From Mycocentrospora acerina (lineage: Eukaryota; Ascomycota; Dothideomycetes; Pleosporales), in the NCBI GenBank assembly GCA_022701365.1, contig JAKUHH010000362.1:1-42024 (forward strand): a DNA stretch of 42,024 nt. Direction: 5' to 3'. The translations under genes and the position numbers were made by a program. Numbering within the stretch: the first letter of the stretch is position 1; each line of letters opens with the position of its first letter. Positions 33,426 through 42,024 of this stretch are shown here, piece by piece. The notes beneath the pieces are model-generated. The model searched no databases. It had not been told where the DNA came from and was given only the letters and a program-made list of their open reading frames with translations.

Positions 33426-35280
33426 ATGGTCTTCCCAGGGCGATTCAATTCTGGATGCATGCGCTGTCGCCAACGCAAAATCAAGGTGACTGAAAAGAGT
33501 ATTTAGTCAATTATGTTGTATGATCGTGCTGACAAAGAGTATCTGAATAGTGCGACGAGGCTAAGCCTTCTTGTAAGCGGTGCTATACTTACGGCAAGCC
33601 GTGCCCTGGATATACCGACCAATTCTTCTTCAAATATACAAGGACCAGATCAGATGAGAAGAATTCTTCATCGCCTTCGATCATTTCACATTCATCAGCA
33701 AAAATAAAACAGCAACGACCTTCTTTCACAACCCAACCATCGCCAGACCCCACTTCAATCGCCATTGCCCGGCCGCCGAACCCATGTCACGAGGACCTGT
33801 CGCTCTGCTACTTCGTCCATCGCTTCGTATCTCCTGACGAAGACGATGGCTTCCCCGGCCACTTTAGCTTCCTCCCTGCACTGTTTGATCGTTACAACAA
33901 AGGCCTGCTGGAGATGGCTACGCTCAGTGTGTCCCAACTGGCCGCCTACAATCAGTTCGGTAAGGAAGAACTCCGGAATCAGTCACTGAGGAACTATAGT
34001 AGTGTCATCCGGGGTCTACGAGATATCATCAATTCGGGAGACCAAATAGTTGACGACAAGGTGATCGCTACCATCCTATTGCTTTGCACCTACAAAGTAT
34101 GGGTCACTTCAACGGCACCCACGAAAAGAACGTCGCACTGACATCGAGCAGGACATCAGCGGTGAAGGCTTGGGAGACCCCAGCGAACACGCACCTGGTC
34201 TATTCTACTTGTTAGAAAGGCGAGGTACTGAACAAATCTGCACGAAAAGAGGAGCAGAACTCTTTCTTCTTGCACTACTGCGTCTGGTATGCGGGGAATC
34301 TTTTCATGAGAGAATTTGCCAATTATCTAATTCAACGCTCCCTCCTGCAGCAGATTTACTCCTTTTTACATGAAGATGAAAGATACAGTGATCCCGGAGC
34401 GATTGCGACGTTCATGGGTATCTTCGATCCTCTATTCCGCGCATTGTCTATGATGTCACAGACACTATCGCTCCGGCATCGACTGATCAAGTTCATGAGG
34501 TTCGATCGACAATACGAGCAAATGCCAAGCCTAGCATCGACCGCCGAAAGCAGTGTCGACTCAGAGGTAGAGCTGGTTCTGCTCCAAGAGTGCTTTCTGA
34601 TGATCGACAGGTTCTACGCCTGGGACAAGGAAGCCGCACTTCACTGGAAGAGCACCTTCGAAGGCCGCGGTATACCAACTGTTTTGGGGCAGATGAGCTG
34701 CGGCACTACACACTACGATGCTGAGACTGCATGTATCATCATCTTGGTCCGATCTGCTCGGCTTATCTTGTTGTTGACGCTACTATTATACCACAGTCAA
34801 CTGCAGACCGTCGACGATTCTCCATGGAACAGCTACGCTGCCCTTTGGACTGAATGCATACCAGTTCTGGAATCAGATATCAGTAAGACCATTGAAGACA
34901 TGCTTGCGGCCGTGCCATATGCTCTTGGTGATATCAACCTTAATGGAAGACCAGCAACAATGTCACATGATGGAGCTTCTGCCATCATCATAGTTCACTC
35001 AATTCGTCTGATTTCATGTTGCGCTTACGCTTCGCAAGCACAGCTAGCACGAGCAGATATCATCTTGAAGAGAATGAATTCGGCTATTGGAATTAGGTCT
35101 GCGGTGGGTTGGACGATAGAGAGGCATATGGGATTAGGCCCAGGTCTTGATCGCTCGCGTTCTCGGCAACTAAATGATTCACCTATTTCTGTATCTTTTG
35201 ATGCTGTGCAGAGCGTCCCGCCCTATTGTGGGGATACAAACTTTACATACCAAATTAACAGCGGCTCTGCTCTACTATAA
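33426..35280 (+). CDS. Zn2Cys6 fungal transcription factor
   Basis: Coding exons are 33426..33485, 33551..34096, 34152..34286 and 34351..35280, 556 residues. The introns are 65, 55 and 64 nt, all phase 0. Introns 1 and 2 have CTGAC and intron 3 CTAAT near the 3' end. Intron 1 splits the zinc cluster between Lys20 and Cys21, and the joined exons restore all six Cys (11, 14, 21, 28, 31, 38) in C-x2-C-x6-C-x6-C-x2-C-x6-C spacing. A Ser/Pro/Gln-rich linker follows, then a long helical regulatory region resembling the Fungal_trans_2 (DUF3468) type, with GLFYLLERRGTEQ in exon 3. The protein should bind DNA in the nucleus. Its place amid hydrolase, SDR and P450 suggests a pathway-specific regulator. 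It converges on the membrane protein gene with only 31 bases between the stops. Exon 3 boundaries are the least certain. Confidence 0.85.
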
Positions 35281-35311
35281 TCTTGGTATGTAGATCAAGA
35301 TACCATTTTTT

Positions 35312-36727
35312 TTACCTCACCGTACTTGTTTGCTTCTTATTCTTTTCATTCCTGACAACACCACCTTGTGCTTTTGAGTGATTTTCTGACATACGACCCT
35401 GGTGGAGTAGTTCTACAGTATTCAACGCCATCTCATCTCGCTCCCAAATGAACATTAGGGCTGGGAAGATAGGGCCGCCCACTAAAGTATAAGATACAGC
35501 TTTGATACCGAAAAATATGGGATCTGTAGATCCTCGCATCATGTGTCGCTGGTGAGTGGACCAGATGAACAAAGCGACACAGGTGCAGTACACATCCCAG
35601 CGAAGGAATGAAACCACAATTTCCCTCGAATCTATTATTGACATTGGAGGCTTGAGCATTACCTTCATAGGAGGCTTTTCAAGTGAGGTGAGAGCAAAAA
35701 TATGGTGTCCGGATAGTTGAGAAATAGAGTCTCTTGTGGTCGAGACCAGGATAGCACCCAAGACTGCCAAGTGGACTGCCATTATCAGAACCGCAATGAC
35801 CATGTTTGATCTTCGAAGAGCCTGTCTGCAATGTCTCAGATTGTTCGTAGATGATTTACTGGCATCGGGATGTCTCTTTCGGCATAGAAACTGCGACAGT
35901 CCCCGAATGATCGTGTGATAAAGCGGGAAAGGCTGCCAGAGTGCGATAGCAAGCAGTTTTGCCTCATTCGAGATAACGTTGAGAAGAGGCAGGCAAAGGC
36001 CAATTGTTGGCACTATGTATGCCAGAGTTGAGGATAAAGGTAGCAAGTCCAAGTTCCACGGGTCAACAAGGAGTGCTTCCGGTTCCGGATTCGAAAACGA
36101 TCCAAGTATTTGAAGGGTTAGATAGATCGGAGCAATGATAGTGATGGTGATGGCTTGAAAGGCGATGCCAAAAGTGCCGGTCCTATAATTTTAGTTAGAT
36201 GAATCTGCCCCGATCGCTTAATTCCGTGAATCTTACCAGCTCAGAATTGTTCCCTTGTTGCCCCGTCGCAAACCTTCGAGGGCAATGATGTGCCACGCAC
36301 CACCAAATTGCGCAGCGAGATATACAAAAGCAAGCAAAGCCTCAAGATCAATTCCCTCTACTTCTGGATTGCTCCTCAGACCTTGCGAAAAGAATTCCAA
36401 GAGAATGTTGATTAGATTATCAATGGGAGCAATGCCCGTAATACTTCGTGTAACGGAATCAGACATGTCCAAGACGCATTTTCTATTTGACCGTGAGGAG
36501 ACGCAACTCCGGAGAGCATTGAAGTAGCCATAGCGATAGGAAGTGAACATGCTGGCATACCCTCCTAGGAGAGCACAGCCTAGAACCAGGCTAATGATGA
36601 TCTTGTTGGTCATCATGTAAACGTTGTATTGTCGTACTGTTGAAGCGAAGGAATTTTTGAGTGGGGGGAGAAGTGAGGTATGAGAAATGGCATCTATTTT
36701 GTCACTACGTAAGTTCTCTTTGGCCAA
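35312..36727 (-). CDS. Polytopic membrane protein, possibly PaxA-like cluster-associated family
   Basis: Coding exons are complement(35312..36182, 36237..36727), 453 residues. The 54-nt intron 36,183-36,236 (GTAAGA, branch CTAAC, ATAG) is in phase and rebuilds a Trp codon (ILSW-TGTFGIAF). About seven hydrophobic segments are visible: one near residues 41-60 (NKIIISLVLGCALLGGYASM), then LLAFVYLAAQFGGAWHIIAL, TGTFGIAFQAITITIIAPIY, LAYIVPTIGLCLPLL, MVIAVLIMAVHLAVLGAI, and two near the end. SITGIAPIDNLINILLEFF plus ALEGLRRGN resembles, from memory, membrane proteins of fungal terpenoid/indole-diterpene clusters (PaxA-like). That match is tentative. Function in this group is poorly known. The first 37 residues may be non-coding, since MMTNK is another start. 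The gene diverges from the P450. Confidence 0.75.
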
Positions 36728-37441
36728 GTTGTCTTATAGCACGTGTACTTTGTCCGTTCGAAATAGGACTTGTTCGCTGAATCGACAAAGCTAACCTATT
36801 CAGTCCTAGTTTCCGAAGCTTCGAAGAATCTAACGCTGTAAGTAGTATTAATTCAAAAAGCTACATTACATCTGAATTTCCTTTCTGATCTTTTACCGAG
36901 GCATTTCAACCTTCTTTTTCTATCCTTCCGCATCAAGCGCTTTACTGTTGTTGTCACACGTGCAAGCAACTACATTGGCATGACTCGTGTTAACGAATTG
37001 CGTTGGCTTGAACAAGCTCGCATACTAAGCCTAAAGCGGAACGCTTTGCGATAAAGTTGCAACATCAGACTCAAATGATCAGTGATCAACAACCCAGGTT
37101 GGGCATAAAGGTCTCCACTTGAAGAGTAATTGCAAAACATGTGATCAGTACCTAAGACTGTTTTATATCTAGTGTCTGAAACTGTGCCTATACTCTGAAG
37201 TTAATTTCAACACGAACAGACATCGACATCCTTATTAAATCATCCACCCGTTTAATTTCTTCGACGATTATCGAAAAAATTTCATATTCACAATTACATT
37301 TCTGCCTACTTGGTTAAGGTGTGAGCCTCTTAGACCACAGATTAAAGACACATAACAAAGTTCTACAACTGCGAATACGTAAGATATCTTATAGCTCATC
37401 TTTACGAAGTCCTAAATTGTCTGCGAAGAATCTTGCCCATC
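36728..37441. promoter_or_regulatory. Bidirectional promoter between membrane protein and P450
   Basis: 714 bases between divergent starts. Two CACGTG sites lie at 36,740-36,745 and 36,957-36,962. TGATCA occurs twice within about 15 bases near 37,076 and again near 37,143. These may be shared regulator sites, not demonstrated. Confidence 0.45.
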
Positions 37442-39211
37442 ATGGCAGTTGTATCAAAGATGTTCAGCTTTCCTGCACTCACCCTCGCTGCAGCAGTAGA
37501 AGCTATCATAGCTATCAAGCTGTTTCCGGACTACTGGGGTACATCAAGCCACCTCGCTGCTGTCGGCATGATTCTATGTATCACCTACACCTTCGGTCTC
37601 ATATTCTGGACGATACTTTACCCTAGACTTTTCAGCCCACTCCGCCGAATCCCAGGCCCAAAGGCAAGTTACTGCACACAATATCACTCCGCATTTTGAA
37701 AATGCAAGGGTTGTCTATGCTAACTTTCACTACATCGCAGGCTTTTGTAAGTGTAGCTCACAAGGCTCTCATCGTCAAAGGAAGGCCTTCTGGAGATCTT
37801 TTCTTAGACCTTGCGAAAGAATACCCGGGACAGGACTTGGTCTCTCTCAATGTCTTGCGTAATCAGATCGCAGTAATGAGTCCACGACTCATGTCAGACC
37901 TCCTTGTTCATAGATGCTACGACTTTGCGAAGCCGAAAAAGCTCAGCACGTTTCTCCGATATGTACTTGGCGATGGACTCATCATTGTGGAAGAGGATCA
38001 ACACAAGTTCTTGCGAAAGAACACCATCCCAGCTTTCCACTATCGACACATTAAGGAGCTTTACCCCATGATGTGGAAAAAAGGGGAGATCTTGATTAAG
38101 ACACTGAAGCAGGAGGTCGCAGTCACCGGATCAAATGTCATTGAGCTTAACGGCTGGGCGAGCAAGGTGACTCTTGATATTATTGGAATTACAGGCCTGG
38201 GTCGAAAGTTTGACACTGTTGAGAAGCAGGTAGACCCACTCGCAACCATCTACGAGGAACTTCTGGATCCCAACCGTGAGAAGCTTATCTTTGCTATGTT
38301 ATGCTTCGCCATTGGTCGTTCCGTCGTCGGTGTGATTCCATGGAGGATGAATGATATTTTCAATCATTTAACAACTTCACTAGATACTATCTGTCGAACA
38401 ATGATTCACGAGAAGAAGATTGCGATTGCTGAGAAGGGTGACAATCACTTTGATATTTTATCGCTTCTAATTAAGTCCGGCAACTTCTCTGACGAGGCTT
38501 TGAAGGATCAGCTCTTAACCTTCCTTGCTGCTGGGTAAAATTCTCGCCATGTTTCCGGATTTGTAAAATAACTGACAGCGTATTAGGCACGAGACGACCG
38601 CTTCTGCGCTGACTTGGTCATGTTACCTGCTGACCAAGCACCCCGAGATCCAAGATAAACTTCGCAAAGAAATCAGGAACGCCCTCCCTGAAGATGTCGA
38701 ATCCATGCCTGTAGAAGAGCTTACAAGCACCCTCGAACAACTCCCTTATCTCAACGGTATCTTGAATGAAACCCTCCGGCTATACCCAACTGTCCCCCTC
38801 ACCATGCGTCAAGCCCTCCGTGACACCCAGATCGGTAGCCAATTCATCCCCAAAGGCACCGAAATGATCATCTCGATCTGGTACATCAATCGCGCGCCTG
38901 AAGTTTGGGGACTTGATGCAGCTCAATTCAGACCCGAGAGGTGGATTGCTGAAAATGGCAAGCCGAACACTAATGGAGGGGCAAGTAGTAACTATGACTT
39001 TATGACATTCTTGCAGGGACCTAGGAGTTGTATTGGGCAGGGCTTTGCAAAGGCGGAGATAAGGTGTCTTTTAGCAGTGATGGTGAGGTCATTTGAGTGG
39101 GATTTGGCAATGGATGATAAGTTGGTGTTGCCGAGGGGTGTCATTACGATCAGGCCAGAAAATGGGATGTATTTGAAACTCAAACCACTTCTTAACGAGA
39201 ATATCGAATAG
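37442..39211 (+). CDS. Cytochrome P450 monooxygenase
   Basis: Coding exons are 37442..37663, 37741..38534 and 38587..39211, 546 residues. Intron 1 (77 nt) has a GC-AG boundary: AAG|GCAAGT ... branch CTAAC ... CGCAG. Intron 2 (52 nt) is GT-AG with branch CTGAC. Two N-terminal hydrophobic spans (about 8-24 and 34-60) precede the Pro-rich hinge RRIPGPK. P450 hallmarks are complete: I-helix AAGHETT (337-343), ExxR as ETLR (400-403), FRPERW, and heme loop FLQGPRSCIG (480-489) with ligand Cys487. The enzyme would be ER-bound and would need a P450 reductase to hydroxylate or oxidise its substrate, here unknown. Length is normal for a fungal microsomal P450. The start is the ATG in a good context. 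The frame upstream has only a TTG. The gene is the last before the right repeat block. Confidence 0.9.
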
Positions 39212-39289
39212 GATTGGTTAAGGATAACGGTAGAATCTTCAAGATATTATTTAAATTGCACTTCAAGTCCTTTTCACTGAATTATGTTA

Positions 39290-39550
39290 TTTGTTAGATT
39301 TCAGAAACATGCCTAGACAAGGCCTGCTTCAAGTCACGTTAGAGCATTGGATCCCCACAAGGGCTGTTCCAAATAGCCCTGGGAATCCTAGAGGATGTCT
39401 AGGTATTCTAGAGGGACTAAGTGTCCTCTGTAACTATTTTTTCTACTTTCTCTTTACATATATTATATTAAGCTATCTAACTTATCGGAATGAATTAGTT
39501 AATGCCTATCAAGACGTTAACCTATAAGGCTCTGTTTTTCCTCCTAGATG
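39290..39550 (+). repeat. Repeat fragment at the right edge of the gene island
   Basis: 39,437-39,550 matches 17,216-17,330, best over atgcctatcaagacgttaac and tttttcctcctag. The preceding 39,350-39,430 has mirrored words (gggctgttcc / aatagccctggg, ctagaggatgtctagg). Probably a transposon piece. Confidence 0.6.
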
Positions 39551-40488
39551 TTGCAACGTAGCTAAGAAGAGATCTATCTAAATAGGGTCTGAATGTCTAA
39601 TATAAGGTATATAGGAGTGCTGAGACTAAAGGGTTGTTACCATCAGGTTCTACGACCCCCAGGCTAGAACCAGAAAGGTACAACCCCCATAACTAAGGGA
39701 TTGTACTAGCTGAGCCCTTTAGTAAGAAGCAGATACATAGTTAGCTTTACTCTAACTATAGAACGCTAGGGAACATAAGGAGTAAAATTAACTTGTAGAA
39801 TTATAAACTGAAATCTTAACTTTGCACATTACAAGCTAACCTAACTAATAATTATAATGCACAGAAATTTTATTGATTCCTTTTATAAAAGACATTAAAG
39901 AAAGGTTTTATTTTCTATCTTTACTTAAATTAATTTTATAAATATATCTACGAATTGCTTTTATCTTTTCATGAATTTTCATGTTAATAAGCGTTTAGCT
40001 TACTTTATTTCCCTATACCTACACTATTTCTTAGAACAGAGCTTAAAATTGTTCTACTTTGGACTAGTACTAGAAGTTCTTAGACTACTAAGATTAAGTA
40101 AAGTGTAAGATCTTAATAAGATAATACTAAAGATACTACTCTCTACACCTATAGGTCTTATATAAAAGGATCTGGAAAAACTAATTTAAAAGCTCTATTG
40201 CTTGCAACTGTAACGCTTATAAAGTCAGATCCTAGTTTACCCCTAAATTAACCAGCACAATTTTAAAAGCTACGTGTTTTTACCTAACCTAGATAGTAAC
40301 CCTTAGGCAAGGGTTGTATCAGGTTACAAGCTACAGAACTATATAGAATAGTTTTTCTGCATCCTTTTCTATACGACCTATATGTAACAACGCAGGTTAT
40401 AAGAGAGTGATCTGAATAGGGTCTAAAGTGTCTACTACTAGGCATATAGGAGTGCTAGGACTAGAAGGTAAACTAAAGATACTATTCT
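39551..40488 (+). mobile_element. Patchwork of LTR retrotransposon fragments
   Basis: 39,579-39,630 and 40,415-40,468 are direct copies (aatagggtct... gtgct... ctag). 39,978-40,165 matches the left-edge repeat at 13,683. 40,209-40,391 runs from TGTAACG to TGTAACA-like ends and matches the LTR at 20,108, here with more A and T. 40,126-40,182 and 40,472-40,519 share a TATA-like phrase, ataggtcttatataaaagga. The pattern suggests nested or rearranged copia-type LTR pieces. Confidence 0.55.
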
Positions 40489-40925
40489 TTATACCTATAG
40501 GTCTTATATAAAAGGATATAGAAAAACTACTCTATAAAGTTACATAGACTGCCCTCCTTTTATATCTCTTCTTAGAGATACTATCTAAAGTAAGTATAAA
40601 TTAGGTATCTATTAAACAAGTGTTAGTTAACTTAAGAGTAATAATAAGATATAATATTATAAATATTACACTACTCTTCTTCTATATAGCTAGAAAGTCT
40701 CTTTCTNTTATACCTATAGGTCTTATATAAAAGGATATAGAAAAACTACTCTATAAAGTTACATAGACTGCCCTCCTTTTATATCTCTTCTTAGAGATAC
40801 TATCTAAAGTAAGTATAAATTAGGTATCTATTAAACAAGTGTTAGTTAACTTAAGAGTAATAATAAGATATAATATTATAAATATTACACTACTCTTCTT
40901 CTATATAGCTAGAAAGTCTCTTTCT
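40489..40925. repeat. Two identical 218-bp copies flanking a single N
   Basis: 40,489-40,706 and 40,708-40,925 appear identical, separated by the only N in the window at 40,707. The N sits exactly at the junction. This is what an assembler or gap-filler leaves when two overlapping contig ends are not merged. A true tandem duplication is the alternative. Confidence 0.85.
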
Positions 40926-41340
40926 GTAAAGTTATCTTTTATCTATATAAAAAAGAGATAGAAGAAAAGTTAGAATAAGGTTTAGATAGCATCTAGGTTT
41001 CTTTCTCTTATCTTTATAAAGCTTTTTTATCTAAAGTTTATATTACTTCTTTTCTTTCTTTCTTTATAGTGTAAGTCTTTATCTTATCTAATTATATCTT
41101 TTTTTATATTTAACTCTTATTTACATCTTACTATAGAGTAATTTTTTAATAATATTTAAACTTTTATTTTAAAAAAAAATATTTTTTATTATTACTTTAA
41201 TAATTATCTCTTTTACTTTAAGACAGGTTCTTATATATTAAAGCTTCTCTCTTTAAAATCTAAATCTCTTTAGTAGTTAGGCTTAATATTTTTGTATATA
41301 TCTTTTATTAAGCCTTTTTATTAGTATTTTGTTAATAAGT
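40926..41340. other. AT-rich relic sequence
   Basis: No gene or conserved motif is seen. A TTTC-rich microsatellite-like run lies at about 41,045-41,067. Confidence 0.5.
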
Positions 41341-41525
41341 ATAGTAAAACTATAACTATACTATAACTATAACTATAACTACAATTATAACTACAGCTAC
41401 AACTACAGCAGCAGCAATAACAACACTAACAATAACACTAGCAGCACTAGCAGCACTAGCAGCACCAGCACTAGCACCAGCACTAGAACCTGCACCTGCA
41501 CCTGCCCTCCCTGCCTCTATGCTAA
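41341..41525 (+). repeat. Imperfect short-period repeat with a composition gradient
   Basis: The period is 3-6 bases. It passes from actata words, through actaca, gcagca and ctagca, to cagcac and finally cctgcac, so GC rises steadily from left to right. One + frame at the GC-rich end reads an Ala/Leu/Pro-rich peptide (LAALAAPALAPALEPAPAPA), suggesting a decayed low-complexity coding segment. Confidence 0.7.
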
Positions 41526-42024
41526 TCCCCCTCCCCCCTAGTGCCCTTTTAGTAGCCTTCTAGGTTATCTACATATAGTATGTACAAGCTGTTGCTTATA
41601 GGTAATTAGTTAAGTTTATATTTTATTTAGTAAAGTTAAAAAAATATACTTATTATATAAAGTAGAATAAGAAGTGTAATCTATTATATAACTATATCTC
41701 TTCTTACAGTCTTTAGTACTAATTTTTTAATAAGTACTATTATATATTAGACTTAAGTTTAGGTCCTTTTAGTAGGTCTTAAACTTATATAGTAACTCTG
41801 CCTATAGTAGTATTAATAATAAAGAAGAGATAAATATAATTTAAGAGCTTGCTATTAAAGCAGCTTATTAGCTTATAATATTTATATAAGTAGCTAACTC
41901 TTAATTTACTAGTATAACTATAGCAGAAGTTATACTTAAATATTATTAGTTAATAAAAAGAAAGGTTTAGTCCTACCAATTATTTATCGGATGTTTTTCG
42001 ATGAAAACCCAGTGGCACGGCTCG
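41526..42024 (+). mobile_element. AT-rich transposon relic running to the window edge
   Basis: A + frame after the gradient repeat (about 41,530-41,700) continues with stops at Gln-like positions, as in other RIP-altered relics. At about 41,970 composition becomes normal (ttatcggatgtttttcgatg), marking a repeat boundary or the start of another element. No family is recognised. Confidence 0.4.

Noticed and set aside
34097..34151. Reading through intron 2 of the transcription factor
   Set aside because: The frame stops soon after 34,097. Splicing at GTATGG...GAGCAG with a CTGAC branch keeps phase 0 and yields the expected regulatory-domain sequence.
37433..37441. Upstream start of the P450 frame
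   Set aside because: The codon is TTG. The first ATG in frame is at 37,442, in a good context, and gives a normal membrane anchor.
1..42024. CRISPR arrays, tRNA or rRNA genes, telomere repeats
   Set aside because: I looked for regularly spaced repeats, cloverleaf landmarks and TTAGGG runs. None was seen.

Overview
This window looks like nuclear DNA from a filamentous ascomycete (Pezizomycotina). The coding genes carry short introns (50-77 nt) with fungal-type splice sites and CTAAC/CTGAC branch points. The proteins include a Zn2Cys6 transcription factor, a fungal P450 and a DUF3712/LEA-like membrane protein. The gene-rich part sits between extremely AT-rich, TpA-dominated blocks of wrecked transposons, the pattern left by repeat-induced point mutation (RIP).

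Layout. 1-13,865 is an AT-rich transposon graveyard on the + strand. It holds the 3' end of a Fot1/pogo-type transposase relic (1-1200), a full-length Ty3/gypsy element with two LTRs and a 5-bp target duplication (1702-9075), and a second gypsy pol relic (about 9076-13,000). 13,866-16,265 holds one intact gene, an FSP1/AMID-like FAD oxidoreductase. 16,266-20,645 is a gene-free stretch of repeat fragments, including a 1.8-kb segment bounded by 45-bp inverted copies and a little-mutated solo LTR. 20,646-27,384 carries three minus-strand genes with a possible lipid theme: a DUF3712/LEA-like type II membrane protein, a secreted 841-residue Leu-rich amphipathic-repeat protein, and a Sec14/CRAL-TRIO protein. 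28,168-29,567 is a flavin monooxygenase pseudogene. 30,217-39,211 has five genes that resemble a small secondary-metabolism cluster: alpha/beta-hydrolase, SDR, Zn2Cys6 regulator, polytopic membrane protein and P450. From about 39,290 to the end the AT-rich repeats return, with one N at 40,707 between two identical 218-bp copies.

How the genes may work together. The hydrolase, SDR, P450 and broken flavin monooxygenase are typical tailoring enzymes. The SDR and the regulator are divergent over a 566-bp spacer, and the membrane protein and P450 are divergent over 714 bp, which suggests shared control. No backbone enzyme (polyketide synthase, NRPS, terpene cyclase) is visible, so the group may be a remnant, may act on a precursor made elsewhere, or may extend beyond the repeats on the right.

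All introns were placed by reading splice sites and frame continuity by eye. No database search or alignment program was run.
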